The notes beneath the pieces are model-generated. The model saw only the letters and a program-made list of their open reading frames with translations, searched no databases and was not told the DNA's origin. The position numbers and the translations under genes are program-made. A DNA stretch of 64,000 nucleotides from Omphiscola glabra (lineage: Eukaryota; Mollusca; Gastropoda; Lymnaeidae), in assembly GCA_964017045.1 (NCBI GenBank), contig OZ024801.1, forward strand, positions 33,405,257 to 33,469,256, given 5' to 3'. Below are positions 31,891 through 43,905 of the stretch, piece by piece; position 1 is the first letter of the stretch, and every line of letters starts with the position of its first letter.

Positions 31891-32799
31891 CCGTATTTTA
31901 CGGACTATAAGACGCACTTTTTTTCCTTCGAACAATTGCCCCCCTCCCTTTTTCCTCTCCCCCGCCCCCCCTCCCCCGAAATTCAGGCGCGTCTTATACG
32001 CGAAATTAATATAAATGGTAACAAAAAAAATTTTTTTTTTTTAAATAGCTTAAAAATTAAGGTGCGTCTTATTGTCCGTCGCGTCTTCTAGTCCGTTTGC
32101 CACGAACCCCCTGAAACGTTACCCGGGGGACATGATCACCGTGTAGGGGACCCGCGCCGAAAGGCAAAGGTAACGCACGGAAACTGCGTTAGAAAGAGCA
32201 CGACTGCATGGTTTCCTACCAAGTGCAGCCGAAAATAACGTAGAAACAGGTCGGGATATGATTACAGTTGCCGCATGGATATGAGGCGAAGGCGTGTGGC
32301 GACCCTATAGCCGATGATTCCAAATATGCAGACGTGAGGGTACTGCTCCTAGGCAACCTTCTCTTTTTGTCATTTCCCAGCTGCGGTGTGAATTAGTCAT
32401 GCCGCAGAAAACCACGTAAACCCTATTAGAGGGCGTCTGTTAACACCTACGAGTCCCCCCGGGGTGGGAAGGGGGGTCTTTAGAGACGTAAATTATATCC
32501 ACCCCAGCCCAAGGAAGTCCGGCACGGTTGCTGTGTAAGCATCAACCCGGCTGGCCAGGCGTCCCTTCCCTGATGCGGCCTCACTTGCATAGTCAATCGA
32601 GTGGAAGGGTGGGTGGGGCTGTCTCAGGGGCGGGGAGCCCTCGGCATGCCGCTTCGCGGCCTGACTGGAAAAAAGACCACGGGGGGAGTGGTTGAATGCC
32701 AGTTGGGGGCGGTGGAGGTGTGTTGGGGAAGACCTTATGAGCCTTGGCTCGATGGTCTGCTGATTTTCTTAAGTATGTTAGTTAGTCCGTAAAATACGG
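31891..32799. mobile_element. TA-flanked MITE (about 215 bp) split by a later insertion
   Basis: Left end ccgtattttacggacta (31891-31907) and right end tagtccgtaaaatacgg (32783-32799) are perfect 17-bp inverted repeats, each flanked by TA. Removing 32097-32790 joins gcgtcttctagtccgt to aaaatacgg, extending the inverted repeat to about 25 bp with one mismatch. The uninterrupted element would be about 215 bp and has no ORF. The TA duplication suggests a Tc1/mariner-like or similar TA-targeting superfamily. Confidence 0.85.
32097..32782 (+). mobile_element. Unclassified 686-bp dispersed element, copy 2 (nested)
   Basis: Inserted into the right arm of the TA-flanked MITE, with the 8-bp duplication tagtccgt on both sides (32089-32096 and 32783-32790). 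Diverged homologue of 28679-29301 in the same orientation. Several indels separate the two copies. No long conserved frame is apparent. Confidence 0.75.
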
Positions 32800-32802
32800 T
32801 AT

Positions 32803-33335
32803 AACTAGTGGGAATATTGTTATTTGCCACCTTTCATCTTAAATTTAAATCTCTATTTCACAATATATTTTTGCTTTATATTTAACTCGTGGTCGCTTAC
32901 GTGTTGGTGCTGTTTCTTCTAGCGTTATAATTTGTGTGTGTGTGTGTGTGTGTGCGCGTGCGCGCGCTGTTGTAACAAAAGTTTTCTTTTTTTTTTTTTT
33001 AATTTATTTTATTATATATATACTTTTTTTTTTTTTTGGTCTGGGTTTGGGTGGGGGGGGGGTGTTGTTGCTTTTAAGTGGGTTTGGTGGGCCGAGCTAA
33101 TGGCCCCTTATGACCCCTGTCATCTCATCTATTTGTAATGACCGTGGTTTTAGGACAGGCCCGATCGATTAGATTTCCTTTCCCAATAAGTTATTATTTC
33201 TTTTTTTTTTAAACATAAACTCCCTTGATCAGCTTGTTGAAGGCGGGGGGAGGGGGGGGGGCATCTCTTGCCCAAATCCCCCTACTCAGGTGCCGAGCAC
33301 CTGATGATGCCCCAGTCACACCGGCGTCAAGATTA
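32803..33335. other. Unique DNA with GT, T and G runs
   Basis: (GT)n at 32931-32954, T-runs at 32986-33000 and 33027-33038, G-runs at 33053-33062 and 33244-33260. No gene supported. Confidence 0.5.
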
Positions 33336-33843
33336 GGTCACTCTGTAGATTTCCATCTACATCCATCTAGATTTCACTATATAGATTTCACTACATAGAT
33401 TTCACTATATAGATTTCACTATATATATTTCACTACATTGACTTCACTATATAGATTTCCCTATATAGATTTCACTATATAGACTTCACTATATAGATTT
33501 CCCTATATAGATTTTACTATATAGACTTCACTATATAGATTTCACTATATAGACTTCACTATATAGATTTCACTATATAGACTTCACTATATAGACTTCA
33601 CTATATAGATTTCACTACATATACTTCACTATATAGATTTCCCTATATAGATTTCACTATATAGACTTCACTATATAGATTTCACTATATAGATTTCACT
33701 CTATAGATTTCACTATATAGATTTCCCTATATAGATTTCACTATATAGACTTCACTATATAGACTTCACTAGATAGATTTCACTATATAGATTTCACTAC
33801 GCAGATTTCACTATATATATTTCACTATGTAGATTTCACTGCG
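33336..33843. repeat. 14-bp minisatellite (cactatatagattt)
   Basis: About 36 copies, with gattt and gactt forms alternating. Each unit holds the palindrome CTATATAG. Confidence 0.95.
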
Positions 33844-34009
33844 ACTAAGTGATGAGATGAATATTATTAAAGGGGGTTTAAGCAATTGGCAGATTAAATT
33901 ATTTGTTTTAAAATTGTACCGCTCTTATAGGGTAATAATGCAGAAGTATGTGTTCGTCACGTCCTTTTTCGTCTTTACGTTTGCAGGCTTCCTCTATGTG
34001 CACAGGCAA

Positions 34010-34193
34010 CAGGGGGCGTAGCTAATGGGGACGGGCAGGGGGGACAGATGTCCCTGGGCGCCAGACTAGTTAGGGGCGACAAAACGTGCTTTGATATTAT
34101 TGTATTGATGATAATAACGGGTTTGAGAGTTGAAAAAAGAAAAAAAAGAAAGGGAGGCTTTTTAAAATGAATCTTGCCCCCCCCCCCCCGGGC
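34010..34193. mobile_element. MITE of the gaggcgtagc family, right end lost
   Basis: Left end cagggggcgtagc and inner blocks (ggcgccagactagttagggg, attattgtattgatgataat, taaaatgaatcttg) match 28433-28626. The copy stops after a C-run near 34190, without the terminal gctacgcctctg. Confidence 0.85.
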
Positions 34194-34589
34194 GGTTCAG
34201 TGAGTTAGCTGACTTACCCAGTCCCGTTAAATGATTGCCCCCCACTCGTCATGTCTTCTGGCATGTGTCCAAGTGTAACTGAGCAATGTTGTTAATGGCA
34301 TGGGTCAGAACGCCATCGTGTGCACTGACTAAAGGAAGCTTGGACATCCTTAAGGACAGGCCACCGAGATATCCTTTTGTTTTGGAGTGAGGCTCGATTC
34401 AGGGTTTCAGAGATTTAGTACGAAACTAATGTGTAAGAAAGCAAAGCTGTTCGAGCGGAAGTTAGTTCGGATTGAAATGTTTTCAACTGAGATTTTGTTT
34501 ACAAAAATGTTTTTAAGGAAAGGTGTGAGTGGGATTGTAAGAAAATGTTTATTTGTTTTCAATTATTTCTGTTCTAAATGACTACCGTT
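34194..34589. other. Unique DNA
   Basis: No supported feature. Confidence 0.4.
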
Positions 34590-35455
34590 TTAACCGACTT
34601 CCTGTCTAAGTGACTTCCGTGCTGACTTCCGATGTAACTGACTTCCTGTCTAAGTGACTTTCGTGCTGACTTCCGTTGTATTTGACTTCCTTTCTGGCTG
34701 ACTTCCGTTGTAGTTGACTTCCGTTGTAGTTGACTTCCTTGCTGACTGACTTCCGTTGTAGATGACTTCCCTTCTGACTGACTTCCGTTGTAGTTAACTT
34801 CCGTTGTAGCTGACTTCCTTTCTGACTGACTTCCGTTCTAACGGACTTCCATTGTAACGGACTTCCGTTGTAGTTGACTTCCGTTGTAGCTGATTTCCGT
34901 TGTAGCTGACTTCCGTTGTAGTTCACTTCCGTTGTAGCTGACTTCCGTTGTAGTTGACTTCCGTTGTATTGACTTCCGTTGTAACTGACTTCCGTTGTAA
35001 CTGACTTCCTTTCTGACTGACTTCCGTTGTAGTTGACTTCCGTTGTAGCTGACTTCCTTTCTGACTGACTTCCGTTCTAACGAATTTCCCTAGTAACGGA
35101 CTTCCATTGTAACGGACTGCCGTTGTAGCTGACTTCCGTTGTAGCAGACTTCGTTGTAGCTGACTTCCGTTGCAATTGACTTCCGTTGTAGTTGACTTCC
35201 GTTGTAGCTGACTTCCCTTGTAGCTGACCCCCGTTGTAGCTGACTTCCTTTCTGACTGACTTACGTTTTGATTGCCTTCCGTTGTAACTGACTTGCGTTC
35301 TTACTTCCATTGTAACTGACTTCCGTTCTGATTTGCATTGTAGCTGACTTCCGTTGTAGCTGACTTCCGTTGTAGCTGACTTCCGTTGTAGCTGACTTCC
35401 GTTCTGACTTCCATTGTAACTGACTTCCTTTCTAACTGACTTCCGTTGTAAATGA
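34590..35455. repeat. 16-bp minisatellite (ctgacttccgttgtag)
   Basis: About 50 copies, moderately degenerate, with recurrent tttctgactgacttcc variants that define a looser higher-order pattern. Confidence 0.95.
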
Positions 35456-35777
35456 CTTGTTTGACAACATTCCTTCGATCAAACAGTTTCCGTACTAATT
35501 TTCTGATACGGAACTTCTCGCGTATGTTGACGCAAGAACGTATGAATATCGTGTAGGAGGAGGCTGCCAGGACATCCCTCCGAGTAAGACTCGAGTCAGC
35601 GATGGCAAAGCAGATGGATTTCTTAAAGGAATGAGGAAATGGCATATAACTGAATGAAGTAAAAACAGTTTTGAAGTAAGTTATAGATCCTGAATTCCAA
35701 CGTGACGCTTTGATATATGCCGTAAACAAAACCCTATTAGTCATTAACCCGTAACATAAAGTCGTTTGTAAGTAACA
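35456..35777. other. Unique DNA, minus-strand frame of unclear meaning
   Basis: The minus strand is open through this stretch with non-repetitive composition (includes SLTRRDVLAASSYTIF), but the frame runs on into arrays at both ends. I recognise no domain. Confidence 0.3.
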
Positions 35778-35905
35778 CTGTATTCGAATGTGACACTGTG
35801 TTCGGAATGTGAAACTGTATTCGAATATGACGCTGCGTTCGAATGTGACACTGTATTCGAATGTGACGCTGTATTCCAACGTGGTACGGCATTCGAAAGT
35901 GTTCG
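35778..35905. repeat. 18-bp minisatellite (aatgtgacactgtattcg), 7 copies
   Basis: Diverged copies. A (TA)n run follows at 35931-35951. Confidence 0.9.
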
Positions 35906-35951
35906 TTTGAGAAATAACTTTCAGTATCAATATATATATATATATATATAC

Positions 35952-36183
35952 TGTGTAACAAAGGAACATCAGTTTTTTTAAAGGATACACAAAATACATG
36001 TACGTATGTTTCAACAGTCAGACATGTAAACTCCCTAAATTGAAGAACTGAATGAGCTCTCCCATATCAATATAACATGCATAAATCTTCTTTTTAGATT
36101 GTTGACAAACATTTTATTGGAATCTCGAGTCCTGCCTTTGCTAAAAAGAAAAATAAGGAAGAGAAGGGTGGAGGGTGGTCCGC
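35952..36183. other. Unique DNA
   Basis: No supported feature. Confidence 0.35.
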
Positions 36184-36600
36184 CTTTCTTCTTCTTCTTA
36201 TGCCTTTTTACACCGTCTGGGGCATAGGCCGTCCACAAGAATTTTCCACTCATCCCGGTCCTGTGCTTTCCTTTCCAATTGCTTCCAGGTGTATCCCATA
36301 TTTTGCGTGTCTGTCTCTAGCTCGCGTCTCCATGTATTCTTAGGTCTTCCTCGCTTTCTTTTTTTCCTGTGGATTCCATGTTAGACATTGTCTGGTGGTG
36401 CTATCTGGGGGTTTTCTCAGAGTATGCCCAATCCACCTCCATCTTTTCTTTATGATGTCTTCATCAATGGGCACCTGGTATGTCCTTTCTAATAGATCTT
36501 TGTTGGTGATGGTATTTGGCCATTTGATGTTAAGGATCTTTCTAAGGCATGCGTTTATGAATGTCTGCACTTTCTGTGTCCGCCTTTGGTGGCACATATT
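36184..36600 (-). pseudogene. RTE-like LINE ORF2 C-terminus, frameshifted
   Basis: The minus strand encodes the end of an RTE-type polyprotein: [32 protein letters not shown] and LTWNP in one frame. After a frameshift near 36360, [24 protein letters not shown] and LVDGLCPRRCKKA follow in another, ending at TAA (36198-36200). An (aag)n tail (36184-36199) follows, as expected for RTE 3' ends. 5'-truncated near 36600; no RT catalytic motif. Distinct subfamily from the RTE copy at 29851-31380. Confidence 0.88.
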
Positions 36601-37825
36601 TTGGGGCGGCCTTTTCGGGACCCTTACATACTTTAGTAGAGCTTATTTTTTATAAATGTGGTATGGATGCCTTGTGGTTTTCGTCGATGAGGGGTGGAGA
36701 AATCAAGGATCATCCCGGGGGCGTCACAAACTCTACCTACTCCACCTCCAGGAGCGGAGCACTAAAAAAGGGGAACAAATTGACCTGCTCCTAAACCCAA
36801 AACTGTTGGGCATCATTTTATATTTACCAAACTTGTTACCCAAAAGATTTATCAATAGATGAAAAAAAAAAAGATGCATTTCTTGACAACCCCCACCCCC
36901 CTTTCCCCTTTTCCACCGGCCAAACTTCCACGTTCCCGCTAATATTGATTTGATACTTGGGTCGTTGATTCGGGCACCGGGGCTTAGTGTGAACAAGTCC
37001 TCCCCCACCCCCGGACTCGAAAAGGGGGGGGGGGCGGCATTCGTAAACAGAACGGTTAAACTTTGCAGGGAACGTGAGTATGATGCCAAAACTCCTCTCG
37101 TTTGGATCTGGGAAGTTTAAACCTAGCGCCCCAGGAGAACGCGGAGAAGACCCGCGTCGCATAACTTTCAGAAGTTCTAGAGTGTCAGTGATTCTCCCGT
37201 ATTGACGGTTAGGCGCAAAAGTAGGGTATATTCACATACGGTGTAATGAATGAAAAAAAAAAAAAAGGATAATTTCTGTATCCCCTGCTCCCGGTGCCAG
37301 AGACGTGCTCCACACCCGGATCGGACTAGCAAGCCACCTACGAACTCACCGTGACCCCCCCCCCCCCCCCCAAATCCCCTAACCGGATGACTAGATGGTC
37401 CTAGTCGATGTTGATGGACAAACAATGAATAGAAATTTATGTCATCGATATTTACTATGAATGGAAAGCCTCTTAAGGCGAGCCAGTTTTTTTGTGCAGT
37501 AACAAATGATGGGGTGCGCTGTTTTAGTTTAGTGTGTGTGTGTGGGGGGGTGTCTTTATTTGAGGTCGGGGGGGGGGGGCAAGTTCGAGATATCCTGGCA
37601 CCCCTGCACCATTGGTTTAAATGAATTGCCCGGGGGAGCCGCTCGGCGTTCATATATTCAAGACATACATTCGCAATTACGTGTGGTGAGGCCCAGACAC
37701 CTCTCGCCAGCTGGCTCGGTTTGGGAGTGGATTGTGGGGACACGATTAGCTCTCGTGGCACTGGATTACACAATTTACATTCGTGCACTTCTCTGTAGAT
37801 GCGGCTCACCAGAGATGTGTGTTAT
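36601..37825. other. Unique DNA with C and G homopolymer runs
   Basis: Runs at 37025-37034, 37356-37370 and 37569-37579. Several frames of 60-200 codons are open on both strands, but none has repeat-free coding bias, splice context or a domain I know. Confidence 0.4.
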
Positions 37826-38170
37826 ACGACTGCGCTGGACAAATATGACCAGTGACTTTAAGTCAGATGCTCATTCCACAACCACGCTGGACAAATATGA
37901 CCTGTGACTGAATGTGAGATGTCCATTTCACAACTTCGCTGGACGAATATGACTTGTGACTTAATGTGAGATGTTCATTTCACAATTTCGCTGGACGAAT
38001 ATGACTTGTGACTTAATGTGAGATGTCCATTTCACAATTTCGCTGGACGAATATGACTTTTGACTTAATGTGAGATGATTATTTCACAAGTACGCTGGAC
38101 AATATGACTTATGAATTAACTGAGGTGTGCATTATAAAGCTACGCTATGCAAACGTCACTTAGGACTCAA
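37826..38170. repeat. 52-bp minisatellite, about 6 copies
   Basis: Unit includes gctggacgaatatgacttgt and gacttaatgtgagatgtcca. The flanking copies are diverged. Confidence 0.9.
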
Positions 38171-38264
38171 GTGCTATGTGTTTTACACTGTAATACGCTG
38201 AAAAAAATAGGACTATGACTTAAGTGAGTTGTATTAAACTTTTAAGGCGTCTTAGTACTGAAAT

Positions 38265-38461
38265 CAGCGGTTCTCAACATGTGGGTCGTGACCCCTTAAG
38301 GGGTCGAACGACCTTTTCACATGAGTCGCCTAAGACCATCTGAGAACACATCTACTCTACAGTTATGAAGCCGCAACTAAAATAATTTTGCGGTTTGGGG
38401 TCGCCACAACAGAAGGAACTGTAATAAAGGTTCGCGGCATTATGAAGGTTGAGAACCACTG
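38265..38461 (+). mobile_element. SPIN-like hAT MITE (197 bp)
   Basis: Termini cagcggttctcaacatgt and aggttgagaaccactg, same inner blocks as 25323-25522. Flanks actgaaat and aattaaat agree at 6 of 8 positions, a decayed duplication. Confidence 0.9.
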
Positions 38462-38469
38462 AATTAAAT

Positions 38470-39469
38470 GATAGTGGTATATTAGTTTTATATAGTGCGA
38501 GGGGCCATTTCAGGCTGTGTGAGAAAAATACCGAATTTTTACAAGTCCTGTTTACTATTGTAATGGTTAAGTTTACTATTGTAATGGTTAAGTTTAACAA
38601 TTCTTAGGGGTGCAGAATGTAGAAAATGTTGGGATCCACTGATTAAAGGACTATCAATCATTTCTACTGTGTGAACAATCGGTTCAGTCTTCTCCAACAC
38701 CCTCATCCCTTCCCTCCCAACCTCAGGTATGCACATTGGACAACCTCGCTGGAAGACCACAACACCGAATTTCGAGCATGTTTTTGTGGGACCTAATAAA
38801 CAAGGCCAATACACCACCTTCCACCCCGACCTCCGGACCCCCAGGTAGTAGTAGTGGGGTTAGGGGGCGGGGTCTCGAAGAAAACAACAACTGGCTTTAA
38901 TCTCGTTAACCTGGCTAAACACGAGTTAACGATCACTGACCCGGTTTGTGGGAGGGTGGGGTGGGGGGGGTGACATGTTATACATTGCAGAGCTCTCCAC
39001 AACTGCCTATTGGACGGTATGTAGGTAAAGGATGGGACACAGTGTGTAGTAGAGCGGTGTGTAAATGTCCGATGTGCTCTGCTAGGTTTACATCACGCTA
39101 CGACGGCAGTCAATCAACCGATTGACAGTTTTTTTTTTCTGTCTTGACTCGACCTACGTTAGTGCAGCGCTCGTAAATGTTAGTCGCCAGCCAACGCCGG
39201 GGGGTGGCACACTGAGCAAAAAAGTGAGAGCTCTCCTCCTGCCCCCCTCTCAGAGGCGTCACCACAGTCGTTTAAAGGACCTCATTCAGAAAAAAGTGTA
39301 ATCAGTATTCGTGTGAAAAGGCACGGTGATTATTGGAGGATTATTGTTGTTATAACAGATGTAATCGTCGCTCTTAATCCTACGTTTCATAGCAAGGTAA
39401 AGTGTCCTGGTTACATTGAGTATTTTCATTGATCTTGCTAGCCTTTTATTTTGTTAGCCTTCCTTAATT
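38470..39469. other. Unique DNA
   Basis: A 21-bp direct duplication (gtttactattgtaatggtta) at 38549-38591. Otherwise no supported feature. Confidence 0.4.
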
Positions 39470-39570
39470 TTTTTAGCCTTCCTTTTGTTATCAATCATTT
39501 TGTTATCAATCATTTTGTTATCAATAATTTTGTCTTTGTTATCAATCATTTTGTTATCAATCATTTTCGC
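39470..39570. repeat. 17-bp repeat (ttttgttatcaatcatt)
   Basis: About 6 copies. Confidence 0.88.
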
Positions 39571-40043
39571 CTTCATTTCCCACACATCCCTGTGTAGTTG
39601 TTTGGTATTTGGTATATTCTGATAGAACATGCCACTTCTATAAATTCAATAATTTATTAGTGCAGTGTGTTTGAGATTACATTTTGTTATTTTTTTAGTT
39701 TGAAAGTGTGACGTACTTGTGGGTGGGTTCGGGGGGGGGGGGGGTAACCCTGTGATTTGTGATTTGATGGTTACGGGTGGATGGGGGGGGGGCAAGGGGT
39801 GAAAATTGCAACAACAAAAAATGTTGGAAACGCTCCTTTACGCAAAAATCACCTGTTAATTATTGACCAAACACGGCAACCATGGGTTGGCTCAACATAT
39901 CTGAGTCAGATTGAATTAATGCCTCAGCAAAGAGAAAAAGAGAGAGGGGTCGGGCGCCTATTTGTACATGCGGCTGAAACTATTACGTCATTTTGACGCC
40001 GTCGCTATACAACGGTCGGTGGAACGGTTTGTATCAAGGTCCC
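39571..40043. other. Unique DNA with a G-run
   Basis: G-runs at 39731-39744 and 39783-39791. No gene supported. Confidence 0.4.
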
Positions 40044-41776
40044 AGCGTAGACTCACTTAACTCTTTGTTCTGACCGTAGTTCAAGGACCACGGTTTCATT
40101 AAGGCAAGATACCAGCGTAGACTCACTTAACTTTTCGTTCTGACCGCAGTTCAAGGACCACGGTTTCATTAAGGCAAGATACCAGCGTAGACTCACTTAA
40201 CTTTTCGTTCTGACCGCAGTTCAAGGATCACTGTTTCATTAAGGCAAGATACTAGCGTAGACTCACTTAACTTTTCATTCTGACCGCAGTTCAAGGACCA
40301 CGGTTTCATTAAGGTACCAGCGTAGACTCACTTAACTTTTCGTTCTGACCGCAGTTCAAGGACCACGGTTTCATTAAGGTACCAGCGTAGACTCACTTAA
40401 CTTTTCGTTCTGACCGCAGTTCAAGGACCACGGTTTCATTAAGGCAAGGTACCAGCGTAGACTCACTTAACTTTTCGTTCTGACCGCAGTTCAAGGACCA
40501 CGGTTTCATTAAGGCAAGATACTAGCGTAGACTCACTTAACTTTTCGTTCTGACCGCAGTTCAAGGACCACGGTTTCATTAAGGCAAGGTATCAGCGTAG
40601 ACTCACTTAACTTTTCGTTCTGACCGCAGTTCAAGGACCACGGTTTCATTAAGGCAAGATACTAGCGTAGACTCACTTAACTTTTCGTTCTGACCGCAGT
40701 TCAAGGAACACGGTTTCATTAAGGCAAGATACTAGCGTAGACTCACTTAACTTTTCGTTCTGACCGTAGTTCAATGACCACGGTTTCATTAAGGCAAGAT
40801 AATAGCGTAGACTCACTTAACTTTTCGTTCTGACCGCAGTTCAAGGACCACGGTTTCATTAAGGCAAGATACTAGCGTAGACTCACTTAACTCTTTGTTC
40901 TGACCGTAGTTCAAGGACCACGGTTTCATTAAGGCAAGATACTAGCGTAGACTCACTTAACTTTTCGTTCTGACCGTAGTTCAATGACCACGGTTTCATT
41001 AAGGCAAGATACTAGCGTAGACTCACTTAACTTTTCGTTCTGACCGTAGTTCAATGACCACGGTTTCATTAAGGCAAGATACTAGCGTAGACTCACTTAA
41101 CTTTTTGTTCTGACCGCAGTTCAAGGACCACGGTTTCATTAAGGCAAGATACTAGCGTAGACTCACTTAACTCTTTGTTCTGACCGTAGTTCAAGGACCA
41201 CGGTTTCATTAAGGTAAGGTACTAGCGTAGACTCACTTAACTTTTCGTTCTGACCGTAGTTCAATGACCACCGTTTCATTAAGGCAAGATACTAGCGTAG
41301 ACTCACTTAACTTTTCGTTCTGACCGTAGTTCAATGACCACGGTTTCATTAAGGCAAGATACTAGCGTAGACTCACTTAACTTTTCGTTCTGACCGCAGT
41401 TCAAGGACCACGGTTTCATTAAGGCAAGGTACCAGCGTAGACTCACTTAACTTTTCGTTCTGACCGTAGTTCAAGGACCACGGTTTCATTAAGGTAAGGT
41501 ACCAGCGTAGACTCACTTAACTTTTCGTTCTGACCGTAGTTCAAGGACCACGGTTTCATTACGGTAAGATACTAGCGTAGACTCACTTAACTTTTCGTTC
41601 TGACCGCAGTTCAAGGACCACGGTTTCATTAAGGCAAGGTACCAGCGTAGACTCACTTAACTTTTCGTTCTGACCGCAGTTCAAGGACCACGGTTTCATT
41701 AAGGCAAGATACTAGCGTAGACTCACTTAACTTTTCGTTCTGACCGCAGTTCAAGGACCACGGTTTCATTAAGGTA
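40044..41776. repeat. 70-bp / 64-bp minisatellite, about 25 copies
   Basis: Unit contains gcgtagactcacttaacttt, tcgttctgaccgcagttcaa and ggaccacggtttcattaagg. The 64-bp form lacks caagat. Variants (cgcag/cgtag, aaggac/aatgac, tttcg/ctttg) are linked and recur as neighbouring pairs and triplets, indicating multi-unit duplications. Confidence 0.96.
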
Positions 41777-42065
41777 CCTCTTTTTAATTAACAAAACAAC
41801 TCATTTAACTGTTATGGCATCAGCTGTTAAATTGTATATATCAATATTTCCCCAGCAGTCCGGATTTTTGGGCGGTCGGATATGTTTAAATTGAACTAGG
41901 CTTGACAGTTTATGTCACAGCACTGTTGTCAATACACGCTCTGAGTTTAGAAAGTTTATGTCATAGCACTGTTGTCAATACACACGGCTGACAAAGTGTT
42001 TAAATGTGTATAATTTGTAGCACTGAGACATTAAAAAAAAACCCATTCAGGTATATATACGATAG
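41777..42065. other. Unique DNA with a 45-bp imperfect duplication
   Basis: Two copies around catagcactgttgtcaata (41908-41985). Confidence 0.5.
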
Positions 42066-42280
42066 ACTATACTTCAAGAGCCACTGAACTATGCTGGCAG
42101 CCAGTTGAACCAAACACCTTGCCTATTAGACTACACTACATCTACAAGATCCACTCAACTATGCTGGCAGGCTGTTCGTTCAACCTACCGTGTTGCCCAG
42201 TAGACTACACTACCACTACCATGAGCCCCTGAACTATGCGTGCAGGCAGTCCAACCAAACACTTTGACCAGCCATGTTAG
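42066..42280. repeat. About 75-bp repeat, 3 diverged copies
   Basis: Shared cores are gaactatgctggcag, caaacacctt and agactacactac. Confidence 0.75.
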
Positions 42281-43367
42281 ATGGTCGGATTAACTGAATA
42301 CAGAGTTTTCTCGGATTAACATTGGATAACGTGATTTATCGTTTCAAGGTAAGTTGCAAAAAATTGAAATGAGAAAAAAAATAATATTTTTAAAAAAAAA
42401 TGTTTGTGTATGGAGTAGGATAGGGGGGGGGGGGAGCTCTGGCTTAGGAAAGAGTGTTGCGGAGGGGCTGCCCCTTTTTTTCCCCTTTTATATTGAGGGA
42501 AGGCATTTTGGCGTATTGCAGAGGTTATTTCAAGTACATGTAATATGTGCATTGTCATGTACAGGAAATTGAGTTTATATTACAACGGCATGGTGTCCTA
42601 TGAAGTGTGGTCGTTCTAAAAATAACCGTGACACCGGGAAGAAGGAAAACAAAAGTGTGGTTTGTTGGGGGGGGGGGGGGGGGGGGCGCAAAGGGTTTCG
42701 TTGTTCTTGTGTTAAATTTTTTGGTTTATTTATTTATTTGTTTGTTGTTTGTTTGACACCCGTTCGACATGAATCAGAGAATTTGATAGGTTTATTGAGT
42801 ACAAAGGTCTTTAGGTGCAACCTGGTACGTTTCAATAAATCATATTTTCTACTCAGCGATGTACTTCCCACTTTTTGTTTTTTTTGTTTTTTTTTTTGTT
42901 TTTGTTTTGGTAGACATATAGATTTGTTTAGTTCAGTTGTTCCTGCCTATTTGATGTGCGGACCACGAGCCCAATCAATACCAGCACCCCCGCCCCCCCC
43001 CCCCCCGCCGTTTCCCCTCCTCTGTTTGCTACATGTCTATCGGTGTTGTTTCGTTTATAGCCGGGTTGGTCATATTTGATCTAATCGCCACAGTTGTTTC
43101 ACAAATCGTGGCAACGTGTTTGTTTTTTTATTTGCCCTTATTTATATATTGCTTGTGATAAACACGTTTGTCGTGCGTTGGAAAGCGGGGGTGTGGTGTG
43201 GGGCGCATTGGGGTCGGGGCGTGTTTTTTTTTTTTAGACGACGAATCCGCTTGTGCTGCCACCGCGTGTGTTTTGTGTCATAATGCGTTCGTAAATGTTT
43301 CACATGTTATCTCTCTGCAGAGGGGGGCCTTTCCTTACTCAGTCTCATCACCTTCAATCCCAACAGC
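42281..43367. other. Unique DNA with homopolymer runs
   Basis: G-run (42667-42686), T-rich tract (42875-42907), C-run (42990-43006). No gene supported. Confidence 0.4.
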
Positions 43368-43905
43368 TTCCATCTCAACACCTTTCATCTCAACAACCTT
43401 CCATCTCAATACCTTCCATCTCAACACCTTCCATCTCAACACCTTTCATCTCAACACCTTCCATCTCAACACCTTCCATCTCAACACCTTTCATCTCAAC
43501 AACCTTACATCTCAACATTTTACATGTCAACAACCTTCCATCTCAACAATTTTCCATCTCAACACCTTTCATTTCAACAACCTTACATCTCAACACTTTA
43601 CATCTCAACAACATTACATCTCAACACTTTACATCTCAACAACCTTCAATCTCAACACCTTCCATCTCAACACTTTCCATCTCAGCACCTTCCATCTCAA
43701 CACCTTTCATCTCAACACCTTCCATCTCAACACCTTCCATCTCAACACCTTCCATCTCAACACCTTTCATCTCAACAACCTTCCATCTCAACACCTTTCA
43801 TCTCAACAACCTTACATCTCAACACTTTACATCTCAACAACCTTACATCTCAACACTTTACATCTCAACAACCTTCCATCCCAAAACCTTCCATCTAACC
43901 AAATC
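43368..43905. repeat. 15-bp minisatellite (catctcaacaccttc)
   Basis: About 36 copies with caacaacctta variants arranged in recurring order. Three forward frames stay open because the unit is divisible by three. Confidence 0.95.

Noticed and set aside
35301..36014. 237-codon minus-strand frame
   Set aside because: It runs through two minisatellites and a TA repeat. The 300-bp unique middle has no recognisable domain.
43300..43340. Splice acceptor-like ttatctctctgcag before the 15-bp array
   Set aside because: The following sequence becomes a tandem repeat after about 40 bp and no donor is seen.
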